From: Candidatus Krumholzibacteriota bacterium | GTDB taxonomy: Bacteria; Krumholzibacteriota; Krumholzibacteriia; Krumholzibacteriales; WJIX01 | Assembly: GCA_034520215.1 (NCBI GenBank) | Contig: JAXHNR010000002.1 | Location: forward strand, 842,642-906,641 | DNA length: 64,000 bases | Direction of reading: 5' to 3' | Position numbers and translations under genes: made by a program | The notes under the pieces: generated by a model | The model's database searches: none | Told to the model about the DNA's origin: nothing | Seen by the model: the letters and a program-made list of their open reading frames with translations, nothing else | In this document: piece after piece, positions 51,701 to 60,636 of the stretch | How positions within the stretch are numbered: the stretch's first letter is position 1 | Layout of the letters: every line of letters starts with the position of its first letter

Positions 51701-53692
51701 TTGCTTTTTCACACGACATACCATGATTATGGTTTATTGTCCAGCACACATTATTATTATCTTGTAGCCGCAGTCGACTCATGCGGGAATATGGGTCCCT
51801 ATTGCAATGAAGTGTCAATAACTACAAGCCCGGCTCAGCAGACCGGCTGGCCGAACAGAATGCAGAAAGAAACATCCAGCAGCCCGAAGATAGGCGATAT
51901 TGACGGCGACAGTGATAATGAACTTGTTATCGGGTCTGATTACATGTATGCCTGGCATGATGACGGGATAGAGTTAAGGGACGGCGATAACAAACCGTTA
52001 ACCTGGGGTATTTTGAATACTGAAGGTGATAACTTCGTTGCTGCTCCAACCCTTGTAGACCTCGACGGTCAGGCCGGCGCTGAGATTGTCGGGTCATCAT
52101 GGAATACTGATGAAATTTATGTCTTTGATAGTGAAGGTAATAATCTTCCGGGATGGCCAAAGAGCACGGCTAGTTTCTGCTGGGCCAGCTCGGCTGCGGG
52201 AGATTTTGACGGCGACGGTGATAAAGAGCTGGCAACACAGGATATAAGCGGTAATGTGTATGTGTGGCATCATGACGGTTCAGAAATGACAGACGGCGAT
52301 GGCGATCCCGGCACTGACGGGATTTTCCTGGCAGGGGACGGAACTGGCGATGGCTGGCATGTTTCTACACCCTCTTTCGCGGATATCGACGGTGATGGTG
52401 TTCTGGAGCTTATTGTCGGTGATCACAATGACAGTCTGTACTGTTTGAATTCAGACGGAAGCTCTGTCAGCGGCTGGCCCGTTTTTATCGGTGACGCCGG
52501 AGCTATTATTACCGCCAGCCCGGCGGTAGGTGATATTGACAATGACGGAGAAATGGAAATTGTTGTCCAGAATAATGTTGGCAGGGTGTTGGGACTGAAT
52601 CATGACGGCAGTACTATGAGCGGCTGGCCGAAATGGGTATCGAGCTCCGGTTACTTTATTGGTTCACCTGCTCTCGGCGATCTAACAGACGACGGAAGTC
52701 TTGAAGTTGTTGTTCCCGGTAATAACGGTATGTGTTATATATTCCGCTCTGATGGTTCATCTCTTTCGAATTGGCCTCAGCCTTATGATAAGAATGGAGG
52801 GACTACTGAATCTTCACCTGTTATCGCGGATTTGAATAACGACGGCAGTCTTGATATCGTCCTGGCCTGTGAAGAAGGACAGTTGAATGCCTGGGATGTC
52901 AGCGGAAATTCCCTGTTGGGATTTCCGATTAGACTCAAAGGATTTCTAAGGGGGACTCCCTCGATAGATGATATAGATAATGACGGTGATATCGAACTGG
53001 CCGTTTCATGCTGGGACCAGAATGTTTATATATGGGATCTTGATGGAGAGAAATATTATAAATATGATCCCTGGAACGGATTCCACGCTAATATTCATAA
53101 TAACGGCTGCTTTGATTATTCAGATATTACCGCCGTAAATGAAATAGCGTTTCATTATAAGCTGGAGAGTAGCGGAGTAAGACTGGACTGGCTTGTCCCA
53201 TACGGCGCCGGTTCCTTCGACCTTTACAGAAGGACAGATACCAGGGAATATGAATTGGTCAGGGGCGGATTAAGAGCCGATGAGGCTGGAATGATTCAGT
53301 ATACTGACAGGGCGGCTCAGGAGGGCTTGGTTTACTATTATAAGTTAGAGGGGGAGGATAATGACCTCTTCTTTGAAACAAACGGTGTAAATGTGCCCGT
53401 TACAAGAGCGAGACTTTATCAGAATCACCCAAACCCCTTCAATCCCTCAACGAAGATATCATTTACAGTACCCGGCACTTCTGAATCCAGCCGGAACACA
53501 CTGCTTCTGGTTTACGATGCCAGGGGTGCTCTAGTAAAAACCCTTGTAAATAGACCGGTAAGCGGAGGAAGACATACAGTTGAGTGGCAGGGTGATAATA
53601 ATAGAGGAGCCGCGGTTTCAAGCGGAGTCTATTTTTCACGTCTCCGTGTTGGAGGTTTTAAGGATACCAAGAAGATGATACTTCTTCGTTAA
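48710..53692 (+). CDS. Giant gingipain-like (C25) peptidase with FG-GAP repeats and type IX sorting domain
   Basis: 1660 residues: signal peptide (~1-25), prodomain (~26-235), C25 caspase-fold domain (~240-590) with catalytic-type His in HAGHG (487-491) and Cys525 in NCTNAS, two CARDB-like Ig units (~715-940) with DGVIDSGE and DGTVETGE loops, FN3 (~955-1045), seven or so VCBS/FG-GAP repeats (~1065-1460, for example GDIDGDSDNELVIG), and a C-terminal FlgD-like sorting domain (~1569-1660) starting YQNHPNPFNPST. The last is the type A type IX secretion signal. ATG 48710 has AGGAGG 6 bases upstream. A secreted, cell-surface peptidase. Confidence 0.9.
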   Translation: MRRSVLCMIMIIFTAGLLLTPEAALTSTVTWDFSMERSDADFSEPVAGAQRFTEIEGFQMTEYLDYPQVPYRVVSLLIPQGEKVSSIELIDVESVDFEKPVLLANYNGELLDDGTKLGLTADKEDIITSDSAFPKWQIRHLGTNNYREYRIVSIAIYPIHYSIETSELEMITKAKLIVETAPRDFKGSDAKRIRHIKGFRKESREIVESMVENEDMASSYLFEDIRVDDTKRGFLPSYMPSTEGSEVKYIIITNEEMKATFQEFADRKTREGIPAVVKTVQWIENNYRNGVDIAESIRNFIQEAYAKWGAEWVLLAGDTDVIPDRVAYSDFYYGEYIPTDMYYSCLDGTWNADGDSLWGEAPGATAGDDADLYSEVYIGRMPVSTLEEAELLINKTIDYETPSDTTSKEKFLMLGEVLFPSDYSPGDDIILDGAELLDDIYQSWLQGHTEITTDRLYENYPAYSGSEELTKASALSYLDAGTNHVVHAGHGYKYNMSVGDASILNYDANNLTNGDALFSMYLMNCTNASYDTDCLAEYFLLNNTGGAYAVTGSSRSAFPSTSRLYMEEYYRLVFDENIMELGKLYTLSREPYTSSALSESSHRWTHFICNLLGDPEAMMHRGEVKNFSVTLPPSLAMGENDVTVAVQSDGMPFDSARVCLYKENDDYIYGNTDLSGEITFNDFLCREQGMVYVAVTGLNHSVYLDTIEVLQESGPYLRVSDKNCSDSSGGNGDGVIDSGETLDLFVEIENTGGTDAEKLYAKLSSSDTGVTVIDSTALYPDIVAGGKEFGNDPFSFSVSPGYGDEEVIEFQIAVLDSSGSVWSEHFAFEVHAPRIELYVNSKSDELPYGDGDGTVETGENFLLKIGVKNFGTGSAVGLEGVISSLDPDLTVIDGVSTYADIAPMEIGYGNGFVVSEDSLSRNNYFSLTLTDNRGRVFTKQLELREPQAPENVNLDASLGADQIVLFWHHASSGDTLNDFLVYRSLSSGGPFSQVSKDLLFHTTYHDYGLLSSTHYYYLVAAVDSCGNMGPYCNEVSITTSPAQQTGWPNRMQKETSSSPKIGDIDGDSDNELVIGSDYMYAWHDDGIELRDGDNKPLTWGILNTEGDNFVAAPTLVDLDGQAGAEIVGSSWNTDEIYVFDSEGNNLPGWPKSTASFCWASSAAGDFDGDGDKELATQDISGNVYVWHHDGSEMTDGDGDPGTDGIFLAGDGTGDGWHVSTPSFADIDGDGVLELIVGDHNDSLYCLNSDGSSVSGWPVFIGDAGAIITASPAVGDIDNDGEMEIVVQNNVGRVLGLNHDGSTMSGWPKWVSSSGYFIGSPALGDLTDDGSLEVVVPGNNGMCYIFRSDGSSLSNWPQPYDKNGGTTESSPVIADLNNDGSLDIVLACEEGQLNAWDVSGNSLLGFPIRLKGFLRGTPSIDDIDNDGDIELAVSCWDQNVYIWDLDGEKYYKYDPWNGFHANIHNNGCFDYSDITAVNEIAFHYKLESSGVRLDWLVPYGAGSFDLYRRTDTREYELVRGGLRADEAGMIQYTDRAAQEGLVYYYKLEGEDNDLFFETNGVNVPVTRARLYQNHPNPFNPSTKISFTVPGTSESSRNTLLLVYDARGALVKTLVNRPVSGGRHTVEWQGDNNRGAAVSSGVYFSRLRVGGFKDTKKMILLR

Positions 53693-53751
53693 TCGTTGAT
53701 TTATCTTTTCCTGATGAACTGCTATATAATAATGCATCGGCAGTTCTTGAA

Positions 53752-53785
53752 TTGGCGGAGGTTTAAAGTTCTTAACCTCCGCCAA
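53752..53785. terminator. Strong hairpin after the C25 peptidase gene
   Basis: TTGGCGGAGGTT and AACCTCCGCCAA form a perfect 12-bp stem with a 10-base loop. Only a weak T-run follows (AGTATTATACC), so it may end transcription in a Rho-like way or simply protect the mRNA end. Confidence 0.6.
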
Positions 53786-53894
53786 AGTATTATACCATTG
53801 TAATTCTATCCTTTTCTCAACACTGATTCAAAGCTTCAAGAGACCTTAATTATTAAATTACATTAAACCGTATGAACTTGAATTATTGACAGAA

Positions 53895-53903
53895 TGGTAT
53901 AAT
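53895..53903 (+). promoter_or_regulatory. Extended -10 promoter for the acyl-CoA dehydrogenase/etf genes
   Basis: TGGTATAAT is a consensus extended -10 element (TGnTATAAT). No good -35 at 17 bases. It is 76 bases before ATG 53979. Confidence 0.5.
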
Positions 53904-53978
53904 TTTTAGTATCTTCTTAATTCCCGATGTGTGATTGTATTGTTATAACTGGATTACTAATTTTACTTAAGGATTTTT

Positions 53979-55139
53979 ATGAATTATCAATTGAGTGAAG
54001 AGGAAAGGATGCTGCAGAAAACCGCGGCGGATTTTGCGAATAAGACCCTTGCCGCTGTAGCGGTGGAAAGCAATGAAAATGGCGAATTTCAGGATGATAT
54101 ATATAAACAGCTCGGGGAACTTGGATTTCTCGGGATGACCGTTCCCGAGAAATACGGAGGCGTAGATTTTGGAAATTTTTCTCTGACTCTTGCTATAGAG
54201 CAAATCAGTAAAGTATGCGCTTCCACAGCTGTTACCATGTCTGTTCATAATTCGTTGACAAACTGGGTTATTCTTAAATACGGAAGTGATGAAAGCCGCG
54301 AAAAATATCTGCCAAGACTGGCTTCAGGAGAAATTCTCGGAGCTTACGCCCTTACCGAACCAAATGCGGGGAGTGATATTGCGGGGATACAGACATCCGC
54401 GGTTCGCAAAGATAACGACTACATATTGAACGGTTCAAAATTGTTTGTCTCTACCGGCGATAAAGCGGGAGCTATAATTGTATTCGTGAGAACTGATCCC
54501 GATGACAGGAACCGCGGTTTGTCAGCTTTTATAGTAGAGCCCGGCTACCCCGGGTTTTCAATCGGAAAAGTAGAAAAGAAAATGGGGCTGAAGGCGTCTT
54601 CGACTGTTGAGCTTGTCTTCGAAGACTGCGTTGTCCCGGCCTCGAATCTTCTTTCTGAAGAAGGCAGAGGTATGGAGATTGCTCTAAGCGCGCTGGACGG
54701 AGGCAGGATTGGAATTGCCTCTCAATCCCTGGGAATAGGTCAGGCTGCTTTTGAGGAGGCAATAAAGTTCGCTGGAGCCAGGAAGCAGTTTGGAAAGAGG
54801 ATTATTGATTTGCAGCCTACGAAATGGAAGTTAGCCGAGATCGCAACTAAACTTGAGGCCGCGCGTTTGCTTGTTTATTCTGCCTCAAAAAGACGTGATG
54901 CGGGTGATGCAAGCACTAAACAAGTATCGATGGCGAAGCTGTTTGCCACAAGAGCGGCTAATGAAATAGTCTATGATTCACTTCAGATTCATGGCGGAGT
55001 GGGGTATACTTCCGAGTTTCTGATTGAAAGACTTTACAGGGACGCGAGGGCGCTGGAGATCTATGAAGGAACTAGCGAGATTCAGAAGTTAGTAATATCC
55101 AGAGAGATCTTAAAAGAATACAGTCATATGTTATCCTAG
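53979..55139 (+). CDS. Acyl-CoA dehydrogenase (short-chain/butyryl type)
   Basis: 386 residues, standard family length. Motifs: YALTEPNAGSDIAGIQT (flavin and substrate), GSKLFVSTGDKAGAIIVFVR, RKQFGKRI, QIHGGVGYTSEF, and the catalytic-base segment YEGTSEIQ. The glutamate position there is typical of short/medium-chain enzymes. It oxidises acyl-CoA to enoyl-CoA and passes electrons to EtfAB encoded directly downstream, then to the membrane reductase at 57111. Exact chain length cannot be read off. Confidence 0.92.
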   Translation: MNYQLSEEERMLQKTAADFANKTLAAVAVESNENGEFQDDIYKQLGELGFLGMTVPEKYGGVDFGNFSLTLAIEQISKVCASTAVTMSVHNSLTNWVILKYGSDESREKYLPRLASGEILGAYALTEPNAGSDIAGIQTSAVRKDNDYILNGSKLFVSTGDKAGAIIVFVRTDPDDRNRGLSAFIVEPGYPGFSIGKVEKKMGLKASSTVELVFEDCVVPASNLLSEEGRGMEIALSALDGGRIGIASQSLGIGQAAFEEAIKFAGARKQFGKRIIDLQPTKWKLAEIATKLEAARLLVYSASKRRDAGDASTKQVSMAKLFATRAANEIVYDSLQIHGGVGYTSEFLIERLYRDARALEIYEGTSEIQKLVISREILKEYSHMLS

Positions 55140-55175
55140 ATAATTTTATGATATGAATCCTGGAAGGAGGAAAAA

Positions 55176-55967
55176 TTGAAAATTATAGTATTATTAAAAC
55201 GTGTTCCGGACACTGAAGCGAAAATATTGATTAACAGCGAAGGTTCGGGAATTAACAAGGAAGGTGTCAAGTTTATAATCAACACTTATGACGAATATGC
55301 CATTGAAGAGGGCCTGCAGCTTAAGGAAAAAATAGGGGGAGAAAGCACTGTAACTGTAGTTTGCATGGGTCCGGAGGAATCAACCGAAATTATAAGAACG
55401 GCCCTTGCCATGGGAGCTGACAGGGCTGTTCATATTTGTGATCCCGCTCTTGAAAAACCGACTCCCGATGTGACATCCTCTGTTTTAGCCGCGGCTATTA
55501 AGGAAAACGGATTTGATATCATTTTCTGCGGAAAACAGGGGATAGACTACGATATGGCTCAGACACAGGCCTTTCTGGCTGAAAAGCTCGATATTCCGCA
55601 GGTTAATGTAATATCTGAATTTGAAATTTCAGAGGATAATAAGAAAGCTTTCCTGACGCGAAGCATTGAGGGCGCGGATGAGAAAGTTGAGGCCTCTCTT
55701 CCGGTGATTATATCCTGCGCGAAGGGGTTGAACGAACCTCGTTACGCTTCTCTTCCTGGAATCATGAAGGCCAAGAAGAAAGAGATAAGGAAAGTAACAC
55801 TGGAGGATCTTGATCTTAGCGATATGTCTTTAGAAAATAAGAGCACTATTGTCAAGTGGCTGTCACAACCCAAGAGTGGTGAATGTAAGTTTATCGAGGG
55901 TGAAGAAGCGAGCGAAAAGGCGGCAGAGCTTGCCAGGGTATTACGTGAAGAAGCGAAAGTACTATAA
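55176..55967 (+). CDS. etfB: Electron transfer flavoprotein, beta subunit
   Basis: 263 residues. KRVPDTEAKI, DEYAIEEGLQLKE, CMGPEESTEIIRTALAMGADRA and CGKQGIDYDMAQTQAFLAEKL are EtfB hallmarks; the C-terminal loop VEASLPVIISCAKGLNEPRYASL is the recognition region for dehydrogenases. The start is TTG with GGAGG 5 bases upstream. It pairs with etfA 36 bases downstream and takes electrons from the neighbouring acyl-CoA dehydrogenase. Confidence 0.95.
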   Translation: MKIIVLLKRVPDTEAKILINSEGSGINKEGVKFIINTYDEYAIEEGLQLKEKIGGESTVTVVCMGPEESTEIIRTALAMGADRAVHICDPALEKPTPDVTSSVLAAAIKENGFDIIFCGKQGIDYDMAQTQAFLAEKLDIPQVNVISEFEISEDNKKAFLTRSIEGADEKVEASLPVIISCAKGLNEPRYASLPGIMKAKKKEIRKVTLEDLDLSDMSLENKSTIVKWLSQPKSGECKFIEGEEASEKAAELARVLREEAKVL

Positions 55968-56003
55968 AAATACGGGAAAATAGTATAGAGGAGGATATTT
56001 ATA

Positions 56004-56981
56004 ATGAATGATATTCTTGTTTTTGGAGAAATAAGGGACGGAAACCTCAAGAAGGTAATCAAAGAACTTATTACCGCCGGAAGGACCGTTGCCGAAGGAA
56101 CGGGGGGGGCTATAGACGCCGTATTGATAGGCAAAGGCGCTTCCGAGCTTTCGAAGAATATATCCGAATTCGGGATAAGAAAAGCTGTATGCGTCGATGA
56201 CGATCAAGTGGAAAAATACTCTACAGAGGGTTACGCTAAAGTTGTTTCTGACATGATAGAAGAAAACGGTTACGGGTATATTATCTCAGCCGCTACTGCC
56301 ATGGGCAGGGATTTGAGCCCAAGAGTTGCCGCCCGCGTGGATGGTGTGATGTTCAGCGACTGTGTTGATTTGAGATTCGAGGATGGACGCTGCGTTGCTA
56401 AAAGGCCCGTTTATTCCGGAAAGCTTTTTGTTGAGATTGCTCCGGTCGGAGAGGTTCCGGTTTTTATCACAATAAGGCCTAACAATCTAACCCCGGCTGA
56501 AACTGACGGCGGTGAAACTGAGATAGTGACACGTACTTCGGGAGTTACTGAAGATATGATAAGAGCTCTGGCGACGGAGATCATCCCGATGGCTGGAGGA
56601 AGACCTGACATTACGGAAGCGGAAGTGATTATTGCCGGCGGAAGGGCTATGAAAGAGGAGTCGAATTTTGAGATCCTCGGAGAACTCGCCGATCTGCTGG
56701 GCGGAGCTGTCGGCGCTTCAAGAGCCGCTGTTGACGCTGGTTACGCTCCCCAACCCATTCAAGTAGGTCAGACAGGTAAGATCGTAAACCCGAAACTCTA
56801 TATTGCCTGCGGGATTTCAGGAGCAATTCAGCATCTTGCCGGAATGAGAACGTCAAAAGTAATCGTGGCGATAAACAAGGATTCTAAGGCTCCTATATTT
56901 GAAAAAGCTCATTATGGAATTGTCGGAGATCTTTTTGAAGTTGTCCCTGTGCTTACTCAGGAGATAAAGAAGCTCCTGTAG
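56004..56981 (+). CDS. etfA: Electron transfer flavoprotein, alpha subunit
   Basis: 325 residues with the FAD-domain motifs of EtfA: AGGRAMKEESNF, LGGAVGASRAAVDAG, QVGQTGKIVNPKLYIACGIS, GAIQHLAGMRTSKVIVAINKD. There is no ferredoxin domain at the N-terminus, so this is not the bifurcating Fe-S-bearing variant. Coupled with etfB. GAGGAGG ribosome-binding site upstream. Confidence 0.95.
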   Translation: MNDILVFGEIRDGNLKKVIKELITAGRTVAEGTGGAIDAVLIGKGASELSKNISEFGIRKAVCVDDDQVEKYSTEGYAKVVSDMIEENGYGYIISAATAMGRDLSPRVAARVDGVMFSDCVDLRFEDGRCVAKRPVYSGKLFVEIAPVGEVPVFITIRPNNLTPAETDGGETEIVTRTSGVTEDMIRALATEIIPMAGGRPDITEAEVIIAGGRAMKEESNFEILGELADLLGGAVGASRAAVDAGYAPQPIQVGQTGKIVNPKLYIACGISGAIQHLAGMRTSKVIVAINKDSKAPIFEKAHYGIVGDLFEVVPVLTQEIKKLL

Positions 56982-57110
56982 ATTTTTAGATGAGTTTTGT
57001 TAAAGGAACATACAGCTTGAAGGATAATCGGGCGGCAAGTGCCTTTTTAATTATATCATCTGTATGTACAAAATGTTTATCTGCCGGGTTGTTATTAAAG
57101 GAGAAGTTTT

Positions 57111-59099
57111 ATGACCACTGAAGGCATTATTATGCTGATTACATTATCAGCTGTGCTGATCGCGTTTGGTTTTATTGTTTCTCGACTGATTAGAGCTCTC
57201 AGATTGGGCAGGCCGGAAGACAGATTCGACAATTTCGGCCAACGCTTAAAGTCGATTATTGTTTTTGTTGCCGGGCAGGCCCGCGTTCTTTCTCAGGCCT
57301 CGGGTATCGGCCATTTCTTCATATTCTGGGGGTTTATTTTTATTACTCTGGGTACCGGCGAACATATCCTGAATATGATAATCCCCTCTTTTAGTTACGA
57401 AGCCCTTTTCGGCTCCGGTGCGGCTGCCGTGATATCTTTCTGTCAGGATATACTGGCGTTTATAGTTCTCGGGGCGATCATCGTGTCTATTTTCAGACGG
57501 TTTGTTCTAAAACCTGTCCGCCTTGAGAGCGACGATCCAAAAACAGGCAGAGAAGCGGTATTTATCCTTACCTTGATTTTTATTCTGATAATTCTCATGT
57601 ACGGACTCAAAGGAGCGGGTATTATCCAGGGTGAAGTAGACGGTTCTTCAGCGCCAATTTCCAATGTTGCCGCCAATATCATAGAGAGTAACGGAATAAG
57701 AGCCGATATCGCGGAATCAGTGTTCGCGTGGTTTCATCACTTGATCGTTTTCTTCTTTCTGTTATATATTCCTTTTTCAAAGCATATTCATATTCTCGGA
57801 GCTATCCCGAATGTTTTTTTCAGGAATCTCGGTTTACCCGGAACATTAACCAGTATGGATTTCGAAGATGAAACAGCTCTGAAATTCGGCAATTCCGTCC
57901 TGACCGACTTTTCCTGGAAGCAGCTTCTTGACCTTTATGCCTGCACCGAATGCGGAAGATGCCAGGCGGCCTGCCCTGCGTATCTTACAGATAAACCCTT
58001 AACCCCTTATGGAATGATACATAACCTCAGGGGGCATTTTATGGAACAGATGGGCGGCCTTTTGTCCGGTAACGATAAGGATTCGGAAGAAAAGCAGATT
58101 GTTCCCGGCCAGGTATCAAAGGATGAACTCTGGGCTTGCACAACGTGCGGAGCGTGTCTTCAGGAATGTCCTCCTTTTATCGAGCATGTTCAGAAAATAG
58201 TAGATCTGAGAAGATATTTGGTTTTAACAGAAGCTGATTTTCCGCCTGAAGTCCAACCGGTTTTTAAAAACATGGAGGTAAATTACAATCCGTGGTCATT
58301 CGGTTACGCCGACAGAGCAAATTGGGCGGCAGACCTTGATGTGCCTATAGCTTCGGAAAAGAAGAACTTTGATATATTATTCTGGGTAGGATGCGCCGGC
58401 TCGTTTGACGACAGGGGCAAGACGATAGCGAGATCTGTAGTGCGACTGCTTGAGAGGGCGGGAATTGACTACGCCATTTTAGGCACTGAGGAAAAATGCT
58501 GCGGCGACTCCGCGAGGAGATTGGGTAACGAGTATCTCGCGCAGATGCTTATTGAATCGAATATAGAGGTCATGAAAAACTATGAATTCAATAGAATATT
58601 GACCATTTGTCCCCATGGGCTTAATTCCTTCAGGGCGGACTACCCTCAAGCGGGATATTCAAAACCTGTCGTCCATCACGCTGAATTTCTTCTCGAGCTT
58701 GCCCGGGCCGGGAAACTTAAGTTCGCGGCCGCTAAAGATATAAAAGGGATTTATCATGACCCGTGTTATCTTGGAAGGTATAATGATATTATTTCAGAAC
58801 CCCGCGAGCTGATTTCACAAATAGAAGGAGTCGATCTGTCTGAGTTTGACAGGCACGGGAAACGAAGTTTCTGCTGTGGAGCTGGAGGCGGAAGGATGTG
58901 GCTGGAGGAGACAATCGGAGATAAAATAAACGAAACAAGAGTCAAGGAGGCTCTTAAAACAGATATAGATCAGATATATACCGCCTGCCCCTTCTGCATG
59001 ACGATGTTTGAGGACGGATTGAAGGCGCTGGAAAATGAAAAGGTGGAAGTAAAAGATATTTCAGAGTTGCTTCTTGAAGCTTCAAGTGAAAAGCAATAA
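57111..59099 (+). CDS. Membrane Fe-S ETF:quinone oxidoreductase (EMO/EtfD, HdrD-like)
   Basis: 662 residues. The N-terminal ~235 residues form a NarI-like cytochrome-b membrane domain of about five helices with His in helices (GIGHFF, WFHHLIVFF). Next is a ferredoxin pair CTECGRCQAACP (~278) and CTTCGACLQECPP (~343), then two CCG domains (WVGCAGS...EEKCCGDSARRLGNE; HDPCYLGRYND...FCCGAGGGRMW). This is the architecture of the ETF:(methyl)menaquinone oxidoreductase found next to etfBA in anaerobes. It should pass electrons from EtfAB to menaquinone. Confidence 0.92.
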   Translation: MTTEGIIMLITLSAVLIAFGFIVSRLIRALRLGRPEDRFDNFGQRLKSIIVFVAGQARVLSQASGIGHFFIFWGFIFITLGTGEHILNMIIPSFSYEALFGSGAAAVISFCQDILAFIVLGAIIVSIFRRFVLKPVRLESDDPKTGREAVFILTLIFILIILMYGLKGAGIIQGEVDGSSAPISNVAANIIESNGIRADIAESVFAWFHHLIVFFFLLYIPFSKHIHILGAIPNVFFRNLGLPGTLTSMDFEDETALKFGNSVLTDFSWKQLLDLYACTECGRCQAACPAYLTDKPLTPYGMIHNLRGHFMEQMGGLLSGNDKDSEEKQIVPGQVSKDELWACTTCGACLQECPPFIEHVQKIVDLRRYLVLTEADFPPEVQPVFKNMEVNYNPWSFGYADRANWAADLDVPIASEKKNFDILFWVGCAGSFDDRGKTIARSVVRLLERAGIDYAILGTEEKCCGDSARRLGNEYLAQMLIESNIEVMKNYEFNRILTICPHGLNSFRADYPQAGYSKPVVHHAEFLLELARAGKLKFAAAKDIKGIYHDPCYLGRYNDIISEPRELISQIEGVDLSEFDRHGKRSFCCGAGGGRMWLEETIGDKINETRVKEALKTDIDQIYTACPFCMTMFEDGLKALENEKVEVKDISELLLEASSEKQ

Positions 59100-59224
59100 G
59101 TTGCACTAGAGATTTCAGAACCGCTTGGAAAGGGAAACGGAAATAAGCGTTATTGAGAAATCATCTTCCTTCCCCGTATGAGTCTCAGGATCGTGTATTA
59201 TAAGCATATCCGGCAATTTGATCT

Positions 59225-60313
59225 TTAACGGATAGAATGGAATCTCTTAAGCGCCTCATCTTTCCAGGACGGATCACGCGCCGCCTTTTTGAACTTATCT
59301 TTGGCTCTGGCAGGGAAACCGTCTTTGAAAAGGGCTGTTCCCCAGTAGAAATAAAGCCCTCCCGAATCCGGGAATTCCCTTACACCCCTCCGAATGACCG
59401 AGTAGGCGCGGTCTGTTTTTCCTGTTTTGATAAGTAGCCGGCAGAGAGTATTATAGGCCTTCTTTCTCTCGTTTGTTCCGCGCGAATCATTTATTGAGAG
59501 CCCATCTTCGAAAAATTTAATGGCTGAAGTATAATTGCCGAGTTTCCGGTGGACTGCCGCAAGGCATAAATTTGCGTGAGAGCTGTTTCGCGTTCCAAGT
59601 GCCTTTCTGTAATGCTCAAGAGCTTTCGCGTACCTCTTTCTGCTGTAATTGATATATCCTAAATAAATATGTGCTGAATAATTTCCCTTGTCTTTCCTCA
59701 GTGTTTTTTCAAACGCCTTTTTTGCTTCTGAATATCTGCCCTGCCCGTAATACAATTTTCCCAGAAGAAGATCCGCCTCTTTCAGCCCATTTGCTTTAAG
59801 CAGATATTTTTCAGCCTCCGCTTTATATCCGAGACGGAAATCCGCCCGTCCGAGCATCAGGTAGTGTCTTCTGTCAGCGACGCCTTTCTTCTCAAGCTTA
59901 CGCATACGGGATCGAAGCTGTGACCAGTCTTCGGTATATCTTAGTGTTTTGCTTGTTTCATAAGCAGCGTCCGGGTCGTAAGGGTTCAGTCTGTAAACTC
60001 TTTCCCAGAGCGTGAATGATTCATCCTCTTTACCGAGGTTAGAATAGATTTTAGCCAGCAATCTTAGCGCTTCTATGTTTTCAGGGTGAGAATCGATGAG
60101 TTCTTCGAGCATCGAGGCCGCTTTCTTCAAGTTGCCGGCTGCGGCGGTTTGATTTGCGTCAACTAATACTATTTCCGGGGGACGTTTCTGCGTTGTCTTA
60201 GCGGTATCTGCGGGTTTTTCCGCGGCTGGATGCCGGCCCTGGGGACCAGCGCATCCGGCAAAAAAGGCAACTGTTATAATTATAATAACGAGAGAGTACC
60301 TGAATTGCGGCAT
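59225..60313 (-). CDS. TPR-repeat lipoprotein
   Basis: 362 residues with a lipobox (VAFFAGC|A) and about eight TPR units from residue 48 on, such as NLKKAASMLEELIDSHPEN, LGKLYYGQGRYSEAKKAFEK and LCRLLIKTGKTDRAYSVIRR. ATG 60313 has AAGGAAG upstream. It would sit in the periplasm at the outer membrane as a scaffold, perhaps for surface export or peptidoglycan assembly; partner unknown. Confidence 0.82.
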   Translation of the reverse strand: MPQFRYSLVIIIITVAFFAGCAGPQGRHPAAEKPADTAKTTQKRPPEIVLVDANQTAAAGNLKKAASMLEELIDSHPENIEALRLLAKIYSNLGKEDESFTLWERVYRLNPYDPDAAYETSKTLRYTEDWSQLRSRMRKLEKKGVADRRHYLMLGRADFRLGYKAEAEKYLLKANGLKEADLLLGKLYYGQGRYSEAKKAFEKTLRKDKGNYSAHIYLGYINYSRKRYAKALEHYRKALGTRNSSHANLCLAAVHRKLGNYTSAIKFFEDGLSINDSRGTNERKKAYNTLCRLLIKTGKTDRAYSVIRRGVREFPDSGGLYFYWGTALFKDGFPARAKDKFKKAARDPSWKDEALKRFHSIR

Positions 60314-60379
60314 AATCTGCTTCCTTTCCGTTTTTTAATCCCTTCTCTAAAAAATAAATATGGTAAACGGTTTCCGCGC

Positions 60380-60408
60380 AAGCTTTAATTATCCATATAG
60401 TAAAGCTT
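60380..60408. other. Perfect inverted repeat in the divergent intergenic region
   Basis: AAGCTTTA and TAAAGCTT are 13 bases apart between the divergent TPR and metallophosphatase-like genes, about 70 bases before the former's start on the minus strand. Operator-like; function unknown. Confidence 0.35.
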
Positions 60409-60500
60409 GATTTCTGATTTTATTGATAGGTTTTATTCTTGGTACTGGAAAAAATTTGTATAATATGATTATATTAAACCGTAAATGCTGCGTTTATTTC

Positions 60501-60520
60501 TCGGAAGATGTCGGAAGATG
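60501..60520 (+). repeat. Tandem 10-base repeat
   Basis: TCGGAAGATG occurs twice in direct succession, in a 320-base gap that otherwise holds an AT-rich -10-like TATAAT (60459-60464) and no gene. Not part of a larger repeat. Confidence 0.5.
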
Positions 60521-60636
60521 AAAGTTTGAGGGTGAGCTGAAAGTTATAAATTTTAAGTGCTCCCGCCGGAGGGCAAACTATAAATGATGTGGATGTGAAT
60601 GTTTCTGTTCTTACAGATAGACAGTGAGGTTGTAAA

